From: Flavobacterium sp. | GTDB taxonomy: Bacteria; Bacteroidota; Bacteroidia; Flavobacteriales; Flavobacteriaceae | DNA: 64,000 bases | NCBI RefSeq assembly: GCF_027483985.1 | Contig: NZ_JAIXTJ010000017.1 | Coordinates: 62,001-126,000, forward strand | Reading direction: 5' to 3' | Shown here: in pieces, positions 16,750 through 25,784 of the stretch | Layout: every line of letters begins with the position of its first letter | How positions within the stretch are numbered: position 1 is the first letter of the stretch | Notes under the pieces: model-generated | Database searches by the model: none | The model's input: the letters and a program-made list of their open reading frames with translations, nothing else | What the model was told of the DNA's origin: nothing | Translations under genes and position numbers: made by a program

Positions 16750-17808
16750 ATGAAAATATTAATTATCCAAAACAAGCGCATTGGAGATGTCTTAATTGCA
16801 TCTGTGATAGCGAATAATTTTAAAAAAAAATATCCTGATAGTGAAGTGCATTTTATGGCTTATGATTTTACAACTGGTGTTTTAGAACAAAATCCGAACA
16901 TCGATAAAATCATAGCAATTAAAGAAAAAGAGCTTAAAAAATTAAAGAATTTGTTTAAGTTTATTCAAGAAGTTAGAAAAGAACATTACGATATTATTTT
17001 TGATCCTTATTCTAAAACCCAAAGCAGATTAATTTGCAAATTTAGTGGTGCTAAGCAAACCATCGGACACAAAAGTCGCAAGCGCTTTGGCAATTGGAAT
17101 TATTACACGCATCCAACAGAAGGTTTGCAATCTTCTACTAAATTTTGTGGTAAAGCCATTGAAGATCGCGTTCATTTAATAGAATATGCAGGCGATTTTG
17201 AACCAATAGATTATGAACCAAAATTATTTCTTTCAGAAAGTGAAAAAAGTGAGAAATGGCTCAAAAATTATACTGATAAAAAAGTAATAATGTTAGGTGT
17301 TTTAGGAAGTACACCACAAAAATCGATGCCATTTGAATATGTTGCGACAATTATAGATTATATAGCTAAAAATTATGATGCATACCTTCTATTCAATTAT
17401 GCGCCACATCAAAAAAAAGATGCCTTAGCCATTTATGAACTGTGTCAATTTAAAGAAAATATAATTTTGGATATCTATGCGCCAAGCATTAGAGATTTTA
17501 TCAAATTAATGAGTCAATGCGATGTTTTAGTTGCTAATGAAGGTGGAACGGTTCATATTGCAAAAGCACTTCAGAAGCCAACTTTTACCATTTTTTCTCC
17601 TTATGTAAACAAATTGCATTGGGCGAGTTTTGAAGATGGAATAAAGCACCATTCCATTCATTTATTGGACATTAAACCAGAGCTTTATGACGGTTTTACT
17701 TATGAAAAACGTAAAGAAATAGAGCAAAATCCAAGAGAATTTTATCTTGAATTAACGCCAGAAATTATTATTAAAGACTTAGAAATTTTTCTTAAAAATA
17801 ATCTTTAA
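16750..17808 (+). CDS. Glycosyltransferase family 9 (heptosyltransferase-like)
   Basis: A 352-residue GT-B enzyme. It begins with the family signature MKILIIQNKRIGDVLIASV and has the C-domain donor-site segment NEGGTVHIAKAL followed by FTIFSPY. GT9 enzymes add heptose or related sugars to lipid A-core on the cytoplasmic side. The frame opens at a TTG at 16693, but the conserved N-terminus starts at the ATG at 16750, so I chose that. Its stop codon touches the stop of the next gene on the other strand. Confidence 0.88.
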   Translation: MKILIIQNKRIGDVLIASVIANNFKKKYPDSEVHFMAYDFTTGVLEQNPNIDKIIAIKEKELKKLKNLFKFIQEVRKEHYDIIFDPYSKTQSRLICKFSGAKQTIGHKSRKRFGNWNYYTHPTEGLQSSTKFCGKAIEDRVHLIEYAGDFEPIDYEPKLFLSESEKSEKWLKNYTDKKVIMLGVLGSTPQKSMPFEYVATIIDYIAKNYDAYLLFNYAPHQKKDALAIYELCQFKENIILDIYAPSIRDFIKLMSQCDVLVANEGGTVHIAKALQKPTFTIFSPYVNKLHWASFEDGIKHHSIHLLDIKPELYDGFTYEKRKEIEQNPREFYLELTPEIIIKDLEIFLKNNL

Positions 17809-18753
17809 CTATTTTACGAATTTTTCAAAATACCAATCTACTTGCTTTTGAAGTCCTTCTGCAAGAGTAGATTTAGGTTTGTAGTTTAACAACTTTACTG
17901 CTTTGTCAATTACAGCAGAAGTTTTTTGTTGGTCACCTTTTCGCGCCGGTTTATTATCAATAACCAACTTTTTGTTCATTATTTGTTCAACAATAGCTAT
18001 TCCGTCTTGGGTTGTATTCACTAAATCGGTTCCCAAATTTATGATTTCACCATTTACTACAGCTTCGTTGCCGATAATTGAGGCTAAACCTTCAACAATA
18101 TCTCCAACAAATGTGAAACTTCTTTCGTGTTTAACACTTCCTTCAAATAATGGAAAAGCTTGATCGTGATACAAATTATCAATCAATTTAGTGTACAATT
18201 TTTCTGGACGTTCTCTTGGTCCATAAACAGAATACAATCTTATGGAACAAGCTTTTAGTTTGTTAGTTCGTTCTAGTCCTAAAACTAGTTGCTCAGCTGC
18301 CAATTTGGTCGTTCCATAAAATGAAATTGGTTTAGGAGTTACATCTTCATTAACAGTCGCAACAGAGCCATAAACCGATGAAGTAGATATATTTACAAAA
18401 AGTTTTAAATCAGGATTATAGTTTAAAACACTTTCTAAAAGATTTTGAGTTGCGAAAATATTGTTGGTAACATAATCACTTAAAGAAGTATCTGACGATA
18501 TTCCGGGTTGCGCAGCTAAATGATAGATATAATCAAAAGGTTTTTCAAAAACTGATTTTAAATCATCATTTAAATCTAATCTATAAATCTTAACACCAAC
18601 TTTTTTTAAATCGGATACGTTTAGTTCCTTTAGTTTTACGTCATAATAGTTATTGAAATTATCTATTCCAAACACTTCATGCTGCAACGAAGCTAACTTT
18701 TCACATAAATGTGATCCAATAAATCCAGCTGCTCCAGTAACTAATATTCGCAT
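17809..18753 (-). CDS. NAD-dependent nucleotide-sugar epimerase/dehydratase
   Basis: A 314-residue extended short-chain dehydrogenase. It has the Rossmann motif GAAGFIGSHL (residues 7-16), the Ser/Tyr-x3-Lys triad (SSVYG and YGTTK), and the acceptor-nucleotide region GPRERPEKLYTKL. The overall pattern resembles UDP-glucose or UDP-glucuronate 4-epimerases, but the exact sugar cannot be fixed. It makes a nucleotide sugar for the neighbouring glycosyltransferases. It is 12 bases downstream of a GT2 gene on the same strand. Confidence 0.85.
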   Translation of the reverse strand: MRILVTGAAGFIGSHLCEKLASLQHEVFGIDNFNNYYDVKLKELNVSDLKKVGVKIYRLDLNDDLKSVFEKPFDYIYHLAAQPGISSDTSLSDYVTNNIFATQNLLESVLNYNPDLKLFVNISTSSVYGSVATVNEDVTPKPISFYGTTKLAAEQLVLGLERTNKLKACSIRLYSVYGPRERPEKLYTKLIDNLYHDQAFPLFEGSVKHERSFTFVGDIVEGLASIIGNEAVVNGEIINLGTDLVNTTQDGIAIVEQIMNKKLVIDNKPARKGDQQKTSAVIDKAVKLLNYKPKSTLAEGLQKQVDWYFEKFVK

Positions 18754-18765
18754 AGTGTAAATCTG

Positions 18766-19575
18766 TTATTTTTTTATTCCAAAGTTAGTCCAAACAATCT
18801 TTTTATCTCTAACCTCTTTTCTTATTGCTAAATTGGCTGCTAAAGATTCTGGTGTTTTATAACCTCTTGCATGGTCTAAATGCAAAACTATAGCTTTATG
18901 TCTAATTTGTTTCCCTTTTACACCATAATTTTCTAAACGTTCACCAAATTCTCTATCTGGTCCGCCATATTTCATTCGTTCATCATATCCATTTATAGCA
19001 ATCATATCGGCTTTAAAACCCGATGAATTGCAATTATTGAAAGAAGGAGTGGTTGGCGAAATGATATCTAAAAATTTACCTATCAAACTATTAGCACCTA
19101 ATTTTAAGGTATTTGAAAAATTTAATGATTCAATAGATTTTAACCAGCTTACGCTAAAACTTCTTCCTGAAATGATATCTTCTTTCGAAATTGCTTTACT
19201 TGTTTTCATAGGCAATTTGCAATATCCACCAGATAAAAATTTACCTTTTTCAGCCAAATTAGCGTGTACTTCAACAAAATCTTTTCGCGGAATACAATCA
19301 CCATCAGTCATTAAAATATAATCGTGCGCCGCTTCAACAATAGCAACATTTAATATTTCTTGTCTTCTATAACCTAAATCTTCGTGCCATAAATGTCTGA
19401 TTGGCACAGGATAATTTTTAGCATAAGAATCTATCAATTCTTTTGTAGAAGGTCTAGAACCATCATCAGCAATAATGATATCAAAATCTTTGTAGGTTTG
19501 AACACTGTACCCAATTAGTACTTTTTCTAACCATTCTTCCGCATTATAAGTGCTAATTATTACTGTTATTTTCAT
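18766..19575 (-). CDS. Glycosyltransferase family 2 with galactosyltransferase-type C-terminal domain
   Basis: A 269-residue GT-A enzyme. The nucleotide-binding strand is VIISTYNAEEWLE, the first acidic pair is DDGSRPS, and the DxD metal motif is DGDC near residues 92-95. A C-terminal region with GYDERMKYGGPDREFGERL matches the GT7C-type acceptor domain. It probably builds the LPS or capsule. The next gene upstream (19673) is a diverged copy. A TATATTTG -7 box on the minus strand lies at 19619-19626. Confidence 0.87.
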   Translation of the reverse strand: MKITVIISTYNAEEWLEKVLIGYSVQTYKDFDIIIADDGSRPSTKELIDSYAKNYPVPIRHLWHEDLGYRRQEILNVAIVEAAHDYILMTDGDCIPRKDFVEVHANLAEKGKFLSGGYCKLPMKTSKAISKEDIISGRSFSVSWLKSIESLNFSNTLKLGANSLIGKFLDIISPTTPSFNNCNSSGFKADMIAINGYDERMKYGGPDREFGERLENYGVKGKQIRHKAIVLHLDHARGYKTPESLAANLAIRKEVRDKKIVWTNFGIKK

Positions 19576-19618
19576 ATTTTTTCAAAAATTATTTTTGAAT
19601 TGATGATTTATTTATTTC

Positions 19619-19626
19619 CAAATATA
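19619..19626 (-). promoter_or_regulatory. -7 box of the GT2 gene at 18766
   Basis: The minus strand reads TATATTTG, a full match, ending 44 bases before the ATG. Confidence 0.5.
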
Positions 19627-19672
19627 AAGAATATTCTTTTTAAAATGATTGCAATCCAAATGGAACTTTTTC

Positions 19673-20350
19673 TTATTGTTTTGGTTTTAAAAGTACGCTT
19701 TTACATCGAATACTTTTTGATTTCAACTCGATGGCATTGAAATCACTATTTTTAAAATTACTAAAATTTTTGATTTTCATAAAATCTGACTTCCAACCTG
19801 ATAAATTTTCTAGTGAAATATCATTTTTAGAGAACATCATATCAAAAAAAGTATTCCATAAACCACTGTAAGAAGCTTTAAAACTTTTTACGAAAGTCAG
19901 TCCATTAGATTGTAACCATTTGAAATTGAAACAATCCGAAGCATATAAAATTTCCTTAGTAATTGCCGTTTCTGTCGACTTATCAATTGAAATAAAACTT
20001 CCGTTTAAATAACAACCTTCTACCCTATTTTTTATATGTTCTTCTACAAAATCTGGTCTAGCAATACAATCAGATGTAGTAAATAAAATGTAATTTGTTG
20101 TCGATTTTTCAACAGCATTTTTCAAAAAATCTTCCTTTGCATTTTCAGAATTGCTATCCAAATAAATTATAGGAAAAAAAACTTCTTTCGCTATGGATGT
20201 AATTGATTTTGAAATAGTTTCATCATAATTTTGATTTACTATTATCATTTCGAAATTTCTAAAAGCTTGAGTATTATAACTCCAAATTGCTTTTTTTAGC
20301 AACTCTGAATTGTTGTTAACTACTACTATTACTGAAATATTCTTTTGCAT
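19673..20350 (-). CDS. Degenerate glycosyltransferase family 2 paralog
   Basis: A 225-residue protein that aligns end to end with the gene at 18766: SVIVVVNNNSELLKKA for the first strand, TTSDCIARPDFVEEH for DGDCIPRKDFVEVH, and SGWKSDFMKIKNFS for SSGFKADMIAINGYD. The catalytic acidic residues are mostly gone: the DDG pair is NQN and the DxD is TSD. The GPDREFGERL acceptor motif is absent too. It is shorter by 44 residues. It is either a noncatalytic relative or a gene in decay; the frame is intact, so I keep it as a CDS. A TACCTTTG box (20358-20365) lies just upstream. Confidence 0.7.
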   Translation of the reverse strand: MQKNISVIVVVNNNSELLKKAIWSYNTQAFRNFEMIIVNQNYDETISKSITSIAKEVFFPIIYLDSNSENAKEDFLKNAVEKSTTNYILFTTSDCIARPDFVEEHIKNRVEGCYLNGSFISIDKSTETAITKEILYASDCFNFKWLQSNGLTFVKSFKASYSGLWNTFFDMMFSKNDISLENLSGWKSDFMKIKNFSNFKNSDFNAIELKSKSIRCKSVLLKPKQ

Positions 20351-20357
20351 AATTCGG

Positions 20358-20365
20358 CAAAGGTA
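20358..20365 (-). promoter_or_regulatory. -7 box of the degenerate GT2 gene
   Basis: The minus strand reads TACCTTTG, a full match. Its presence suggests the degenerate gene is still transcribed. It shares the intergenic gap with the divergent box at 20378-20385. Confidence 0.5.
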
Positions 20366-20377
20366 ACCTAATTTTAT

Positions 20378-20385
20378 TAAATTTG
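20378..20385 (+). promoter_or_regulatory. -7 box of the GT2 gene at 20408
   Basis: TAAATTTG, a full TAnnTTTG match, ends 23 bases before the ATG. Confidence 0.5.
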
Positions 20386-20407
20386 TGCTTACTAAAAAGC
20401 AAAATTA

Positions 20408-21145
20408 ATGACTACACTTTCGGTAATAATTCCCACTTACAATGAAATTGACTACATCGATGATGCTTTAAAGTCAGTGGAATTCGCCAACGAAATTATA
20501 GTCATAGATTCCTTTAGTGAAGATGGAACAAAAGAAAAAGCATTGGAATATGGTTGCAAAGTTTTGGAACGAAAATTTGATAACTTTTCAAATCAAAAAA
20601 ACCACGCTATATCATATGCAACTGGTGACTGGATTTTGTTTATTGATGCCGACGAACGCGTTTCTCAAAAATTAAAAACCGAAATTGTTAGCGTTATAGA
20701 ACAAGGCAAACACGCAGGTTATAAACTGAGTTTTCCGCATTTTTATATGAATCGTTTTCTATATCACAAAGTGGATAAAGTAGTGCGATTGGTTAAAAAT
20801 AAAAATGTAAAATTTACTGGTGACGTTCACGAAAAATTACACGTTGAAGGAAGCATTGGAAGTTTAAAAAATTTTATGATTCACTACACCTACAAAGGTT
20901 TGTTTCATCTTATCAAGAAAAAAGATTCTTACTCGTGGTTTCAGGCTAATACTTCGCTTAAAAAAGGAAAAAAAGTAACCATTTTTCATCTGTTTTTTAA
21001 ACCTTTGTACCGATTTTTCTCTTCTTACATTCTTAAAAGAGGTTTTCTTGATGGTGTTCCTGGATTGGCTTTAGCTAGTATAAATGCCTATGGTGTTTTT
21101 TCAAGATACGTTAAAATGATGTTGCTAGAAAGAAACATTAAATAG
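20408..21145 (+). CDS. Glycosyltransferase family 2, WaaE/KdtX-like
   Basis: A 245-residue GT-A enzyme with the family pattern VIIPTYNE, IDSFSEDGT, QKNHAI and the DxD motif DADER (near residue 80). The C-terminal membrane-facing part includes FFKPLYRFF, characteristic of the LPS core WaaE group that adds a beta-linked sugar to inner-core heptose. It is a paralog of the gene at 21926, with the same motifs. It is monocistronic between a divergent and a convergent neighbour. Confidence 0.88.
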   Translation: MTTLSVIIPTYNEIDYIDDALKSVEFANEIIVIDSFSEDGTKEKALEYGCKVLERKFDNFSNQKNHAISYATGDWILFIDADERVSQKLKTEIVSVIEQGKHAGYKLSFPHFYMNRFLYHKVDKVVRLVKNKNVKFTGDVHEKLHVEGSIGSLKNFMIHYTYKGLFHLIKKKDSYSWFQANTSLKKGKKVTIFHLFFKPLYRFFSSYILKRGFLDGVPGLALASINAYGVFSRYVKMMLLERNIK

Positions 21146-21146
21146 T

Positions 21147-21860
21147 TTAAAATAAACTCAATTTTCCTAGTTTTAATTTCCATTTGAATTTTAGCAAACT
21201 ATCTTGTCCTTTGACGTCAATGCGATGAATTTCATACTTATTTTTTAACGGAAAATTATTTACTCTATTTCCAATTCTGAAAGCCATTTTGATTCCGTTC
21301 TTTTCTAAAGTAGAAAAAAACAATGCCTTTCGAATTCCTTTTTTGGGATAATTTCCATAAGGATAAGCTAATGACGGATAAACTGTTAAACCGTTTTGAG
21401 TAATATAATCGAATGATTTTTCTAAATCTAGAATCACTTGTTGTTCCTCTAACTCGGTATATTTTTTGTGGTAAAAAGAATGATGACCCAACTCAATTAG
21501 CGATGCATCTAATGCTTTAAGTTGTTCAATTGTCATAATTTTTTCAGAACCATTATTCCACAAATCGCTTTTTCCAACATAAGAAAACGGAATAAAAAAC
21601 GTTGCTTTACAATCATACTTTTTCAATAACGGCAAGGCATACAACAGTTGATTTTCGGTCACATCATCAAATGTAATCACCACTGATTTGGAAGAAACAT
21701 TTTTATCATCTTCTAAATCAGACACAAACAAAGTAGTATAATTGTTCTTTTTCAAAAAATCTAATTGTTCTTCAAACTTAGCTGCAGAAATCGTCAATCC
21801 AAAACTCAATTCATTGTTTAGAGTGACATTGTGGTACATTAAAACGGGTAATCTTGACAC
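21147..21860 (-). CDS. Polysaccharide deacetylase (NodB-like)
   Basis: A 237-residue carbohydrate esterase 4 protein. It has LPVLMYHNV at the N-terminus, the catalytic TFDDV (with the metal-binding Asp), a second motif HHSFYH (metal His) and LAYPYG. These enzymes remove N- or O-acetyl groups from glycans. The frame extends upstream to 21920, but that part overlaps the divergent promoter of the next gene. The GTG at 21858-21860 gives MSRLPVLMYHN, which is the usual start of the family, so I chose it. Confidence 0.8.
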   Translation of the reverse strand: MSRLPVLMYHNVTLNNELSFGLTISAAKFEEQLDFLKKNNYTTLFVSDLEDDKNVSSKSVVITFDDVTENQLLYALPLLKKYDCKATFFIPFSYVGKSDLWNNGSEKIMTIEQLKALDASLIELGHHSFYHKKYTELEEQQVILDLEKSFDYITQNGLTVYPSLAYPYGNYPKKGIRKALFFSTLEKNGIKMAFRIGNRVNNFPLKNKYEIHRIDVKGQDSLLKFKWKLKLGKLSLF

Positions 21861-21896
21861 AATTATAATTTTGAAATAGTATTGGTGTAAAAATAT

Positions 21897-21904
21897 TATA
21901 TTTG
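21897..21904 (+). promoter_or_regulatory. -7 box of the GT2 gene at 21926
   Basis: TATATTTG, a full match, ends 22 bases before the ATG at 21926. Its position helps to decide starts on both sides: it excludes the TTG at 21902 for the plus-strand gene and the long form of the deacetylase. Confidence 0.55.
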
Positions 21905-21925
21905 TCTCATATTTCATCAATTTAT

Positions 21926-22693
21926 ATGTCTGAAAATAACGCTATACCCAAAATAACTGCCTTAGCCATTACTTTTAATGAAGAAGTTAACGTAAAAAGA
22001 TATGTTGAAAGCTTGTCTTTTGCTGATGAAATCCTATTCGTAGATTCAATAAGTAGTGATGCAACTATAGAAATTGCAAAAAATTGCGGTGTAAAAGTTA
22101 TGGAACGCAAATTTACTAACTTTTCGGAGCAACGAAATTATGCTATTAGTCAAGCTAAAAATGATTGGATTGTTTTTTTTGACCTCGATGAAATTTTAAC
22201 AAAAGAGCTAGAGAACGAAATTCAAGAAACTGTTGCAAATCCTGGAGAAAATGTGGCCTTTTTTGTGAAAAGAAATTTCTTTTTTATGGGAAGACACATC
22301 CATTTTGGCGGATGGCAAAGCGATAAAGCTGTTCGATTATTCAACAAAAAGTTTTGCCAATACAACGGTTTGGTTCACGAAGAAGTTAAAGCTAACGGTT
22401 CGATTGGAATATTGAAAAACAAATTAAATCATTATAGCTACAAGAATTTTGATAACTATAATGATAAGTTGAATTTATATAGCAAATTACAAGCAGAAAA
22501 CCTGTATAACAAGAAAAGAAAACCCAACGCTTATCATTTTATTTTCAGACCATTGTACCGCTTTTTGTGGCAGTACTTCTTCCGTTTGGGAATACTTGAC
22601 GGAAAAGAAGGTTTCATATTAGCTTACGTACACGCTTTCTCAGTATTTAAAAGATATTTACAACTTTGGATGCTCTATAGAAAAATTGATTAA
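21926..22693 (+). CDS. Glycosyltransferase family 2, WaaE/KdtX-like (second copy)
   Basis: A 255-residue GT-A enzyme with ALAITFNEEVNVKRYVE, VDSISSDAT, EQRNYAI and the metal motif DLDEIL in place of DADER. The C-terminus has FRPLYRFLWQYFFRLG, matching the FKPLYRFF of the gene at 20408, so the two are paralogs. It is likely an LPS core glycosyltransferase. The ATG at 21926 is chosen over a TTG at 21902 because the conserved part starts at residue 10. It begins a run of four plus-strand glycosyltransferase genes with short gaps. Confidence 0.87.
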   Translation: MSENNAIPKITALAITFNEEVNVKRYVESLSFADEILFVDSISSDATIEIAKNCGVKVMERKFTNFSEQRNYAISQAKNDWIVFFDLDEILTKELENEIQETVANPGENVAFFVKRNFFFMGRHIHFGGWQSDKAVRLFNKKFCQYNGLVHEEVKANGSIGILKNKLNHYSYKNFDNYNDKLNLYSKLQAENLYNKKRKPNAYHFIFRPLYRFLWQYFFRLGILDGKEGFILAYVHAFSVFKRYLQLWMLYRKID

Positions 22694-22708
22694 TAAAACC
22701 AAAAACCA

Positions 22709-23629
22709 ATGTTTGATATAGCCGCCATAATCATAAACTACAACTCTAGCAAACTTACACAAGAATGCATTGAAAGTATTGTAAACAAAACCTCAACAAG
22801 TTTGAATTATCAAATAATTGTTGTTGATAATTGTAGTCAATTAGATGATTATAAATCACTTGAAGAATTTTGTAATTCACATTCATTCAAAAATCTTCAA
22901 CTAGTTAGAAGTAAAATCAATACTGGTTTTGGCGCCGGAAATATGACTGGCTATCAATATGCCAAAGCCAATTATGTTGCTTTTGTAAACAACGATACTT
23001 TGTTTTTAAATGATTGTTTTTCTATTTTAAAAGCAGCTATTGAAAAAGACGAAACTATTGCTATGGTTGGTGGTCAATCGTTTACAGAAACAGGCAAAAG
23101 AATGGTCGCATTTGATCATTTTGCGTCTATAACAAAAGAACTTTTTGGTAGAGATTTTCTTGAAAAAACAAATCCGAATAAATATCCAAAAAGAAAATTA
23201 GAGTATACTAATCCTCAGAAAGTAAACTATGTTCAAGGAAGTTTTATGTTTACAAGAACTAAAGATTTCAACGAAGTTGGCGGTTTTGACACTAATCTAT
23301 TTCTTTATTATGAAGAAACCGATTTGTGTATGCGATTAGAAAAAATAGGAAAATCGTGTTATTTAATTCCGGAAGCACAATATGTTCACTATCACGGAGC
23401 GAGTACGCCACAAAGTATTACTATAAAAACTGAACTAAAAATTTCTCTACTTTATATTATTAGAAAGCATTATGGTTATTTAAGTTACTGGTTTTTATTG
23501 AATTACTTACGAATCAATTACCTTTTCAGTACGTTATTTAAACCCAAATATTGGTATTTGTTAAAAGTGCTTATTGCTGGCGCACCGCTTTCAAAATCAT
23601 TAAAAACTAAACAACAAATTGTCGAATGA
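22709..23629 (+). CDS. Glycosyltransferase family 2 (rhamnosyltransferase-like)
   Basis: A 306-residue GT-A enzyme. It has IIINYNSSKLTQECIES, VVDNCS, the NTGFGAGNMTGYQYA segment and the metal motif NNDT. The C-terminal part ends in a membrane-proximal hydrophobic stretch, typical of the WbbL/RfbF-type transferases that add rhamnose or similar sugars. The donor is not determinable. It follows the previous gene after 15 bases and overlaps the next by 4 bases, so it is translated as part of an operon. Confidence 0.87.
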   Translation: MFDIAAIIINYNSSKLTQECIESIVNKTSTSLNYQIIVVDNCSQLDDYKSLEEFCNSHSFKNLQLVRSKINTGFGAGNMTGYQYAKANYVAFVNNDTLFLNDCFSILKAAIEKDETIAMVGGQSFTETGKRMVAFDHFASITKELFGRDFLEKTNPNKYPKRKLEYTNPQKVNYVQGSFMFTRTKDFNEVGGFDTNLFLYYEETDLCMRLEKIGKSCYLIPEAQYVHYHGASTPQSITIKTELKISLLYIIRKHYGYLSYWFLLNYLRINYLFSTLFKPKYWYLLKVLIAGAPLSKSLKTKQQIVE

Positions 23630-24576
23630 AAGTGCTTTTTATGTGTCCGGATTATTTCGGAATTTATAAGGTAATTCAAAAGGAACTACAGAGTGATAGC
23701 ACTTGTGAACTAACGTCAGTAATTTTTGAAGATTACCAATACAAAAGTTCTCTACAAAAAATTCAAAACTTTTTAGCCAAAACTTTTTTAAAGAAAAATT
23801 TAAAAAAAATATGGGCGAGCAAAGAACGAATTAGCACAATTGCTAAAGATGATTATTTTGATTTTTTGTTTGTAATATGTCCCGATTTTTTACTTAACGA
23901 TGAATTGCAATACGTAACTGAGCGCGCAAAAAAAAGAGCAGTTTATTTTTGGGATAGCTTTGATAATATTCCGCGATACGAAAGAACGTTGCCTTTTTTT
24001 GATGTAAAATACAGCTTTGAACCTAAAGATGTTGAAAAATATCAGTTAAAACAGTTAACCAATTTCTATTTTAATACAACAAGAAATCCTGCTCCAAAAA
24101 ACGATGTTTTCTTTATTGGAACTCTTGATGAACGTATTGATTTAATTAAAAAAATATTGAATTCGGTAGAAAAACTTGGTAAAACAGCAAAGGTATTTTT
24201 ACAAACAAAAAATGAAAATGCTGCAAAAATTCATCCATCAAATAGCATTGAATTCATCAGAAAAGCAATTCCATTTGAAGAAAGTGAAAAAATCTACCAC
24301 GATTCTAAAATCATCTTAGATGTGCAGAAGACGATTCAAAAAGGTCTTACTTTCAGAGTATTTGACGCTATGGGAAAAGGAAAAAAATTGATCACTACTA
24401 ATGAAGATATTGTAAACTATGATTTTTATAATTCCAATAATATTTTTATATGGAAAAATGACACCGAGGCAATTCCAGAATCCTTTTTTAATTCACCTTA
24501 TGAAGAATTGCCAACTGATATCTATGAAAAATACAGCATAAAAAATTGGGTAAATACCATTTTTGAAACTAAATAA
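23626..24576 (+). CDS. CgeB/RfaS-like GT-B glycosyltransferase
   Basis: A 316-residue protein with a start overlapping the previous stop by 4 bases (ATGA). It opens MKVLFMCPDYFGIY and has the GT-B C-domain features: DVFFIGTLDERID, then TFRVFDAMGKGKKLITTNE, in which Glu and the Gly-rich loop resemble donor binding in CgeB and RfaS/capsule glycosyltransferases. I do not recognise its acceptor or donor. Position inside a glycosyltransferase operon is the best clue to its job. Confidence 0.65.
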   Translation: MKVLFMCPDYFGIYKVIQKELQSDSTCELTSVIFEDYQYKSSLQKIQNFLAKTFLKKNLKKIWASKERISTIAKDDYFDFLFVICPDFLLNDELQYVTERAKKRAVYFWDSFDNIPRYERTLPFFDVKYSFEPKDVEKYQLKQLTNFYFNTTRNPAPKNDVFFIGTLDERIDLIKKILNSVEKLGKTAKVFLQTKNENAAKIHPSNSIEFIRKAIPFEESEKIYHDSKIILDVQKTIQKGLTFRVFDAMGKGKKLITTNEDIVNYDFYNSNNIFIWKNDTEAIPESFFNSPYEELPTDIYEKYSIKNWVNTIFETK

Positions 24577-24587
24577 CAACAAAGAAA

Positions 24588-25784
24588 ATGACCATTTTAC
24601 TTTTAACAAGAGAATACAAGCACGATAAATTACCAACGTGTGGCGGAACAGGAAGTTTTATGGCTAATATGGCACGAGAATTGGTTAAAAAAGAACACCA
24701 AGTTTATGTCCTTGGTATTAACAAATCGTCGGTTAATTTTGTGGATAATGGTGTAACTGTTTGTTTCAAGAAAAACATTTTTAGAAGAAATCCAGTTGTA
24801 AATTTTTTCAGATCATTGTCAAAAAAAAGTCCTCTTTTGCAATGGTTGCATTTCAAAATTCATAGATATGAAAAAAAAGATGTTTCTAAAATAGTTACTA
24901 ATTTTATAAACAAAAATAATTTAGAAATTGATATTCTAGAAACTCACGATTTTGAAGGACTTTATTTATACCTAAATACTTCTTTTCCTCTAGTAGTTAG
25001 ATGTCACGGATCATTTTCGGTGTTAGAACATTTTTTTAACTACAAAGGCGTTGAAGCAGGAAAGAAACATTGTGAGAAATTAGCATTTAAGAAAGCTAAA
25101 AATATTATTTCTATTTCGGAGTTTTCAGAACAAATGAATCGCGAATTATTCGGTATAAATAATTTCAAACGTATTTATAATGGCATTGACACAACTGTTT
25201 ATAAAATAGCTGAAAACCAAGTAATAATTCCGAAATCCATATTTTATTTTGGAACTGTTGCCTATGAAAAAGGAGCTGATATTGCGCTACAAATTTTGAT
25301 TAAAACCATTCAATCAGAACCAAATACTTGCCTACATTTCATCGGAACAGAAAATCAAAATCATAAAATAGCACTTCAAAAAATAATTGAAGAACATCAA
25401 CTTGAAGACAAAGTAACATTTTATGGATTTCAAAAAACACAAAATCTTATTTCCTTATTAGCTCAAGCTGAAGTCGTAATTTTTCCTTCGACAGGCGAAA
25501 CATTTGGCTTGGCTTTGTGCGAAGCAATGGCATTAAGCAAGGTTGTTATTGCCTCAAATATTCCTTCTTTTAATGAAATAATTACATCTGGTGAAAATGG
25601 CTATATCGTAGATAACGTTGAGGAATATTGTGATGTTATACTAAAAACATTTTCTGATACAAATGAAGCAAATAGAATAAAATCAAATGCTAGAAAGTCA
25701 ATTATGGAACGTTTCAGTCAAGAAAAAATGATTGAAGAAACCGTCAACTATTATGAAAAAGTCATTACCGAATTTAAAAATTAG
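24588..25784 (+). CDS. Glycosyltransferase family 4
   Basis: A 398-residue GT-B enzyme of the family 4 type. The N-domain has the acceptor loop CGGTGSFMANMARELVKKEH, and the C-domain shows YFGTVAYEKGADI, then the donor motif PSTGETFGLALCEAMALSK (the E-x7-E motif). It transfers an activated sugar onto a growing glycan in the cytoplasm. It is the last plus-strand gene of this group; its stop overlaps the end of the next gene by 4 bases on the opposite strand. Confidence 0.9.
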   Translation: MTILLLTREYKHDKLPTCGGTGSFMANMARELVKKEHQVYVLGINKSSVNFVDNGVTVCFKKNIFRRNPVVNFFRSLSKKSPLLQWLHFKIHRYEKKDVSKIVTNFINKNNLEIDILETHDFEGLYLYLNTSFPLVVRCHGSFSVLEHFFNYKGVEAGKKHCEKLAFKKAKNIISISEFSEQMNRELFGINNFKRIYNGIDTTVYKIAENQVIIPKSIFYFGTVAYEKGADIALQILIKTIQSEPNTCLHFIGTENQNHKIALQKIIEEHQLEDKVTFYGFQKTQNLISLLAQAEVVIFPSTGETFGLALCEAMALSKVVIASNIPSFNEIITSGENGYIVDNVEEYCDVILKTFSDTNEANRIKSNARKSIMERFSQEKMIEETVNYYEKVITEFKN

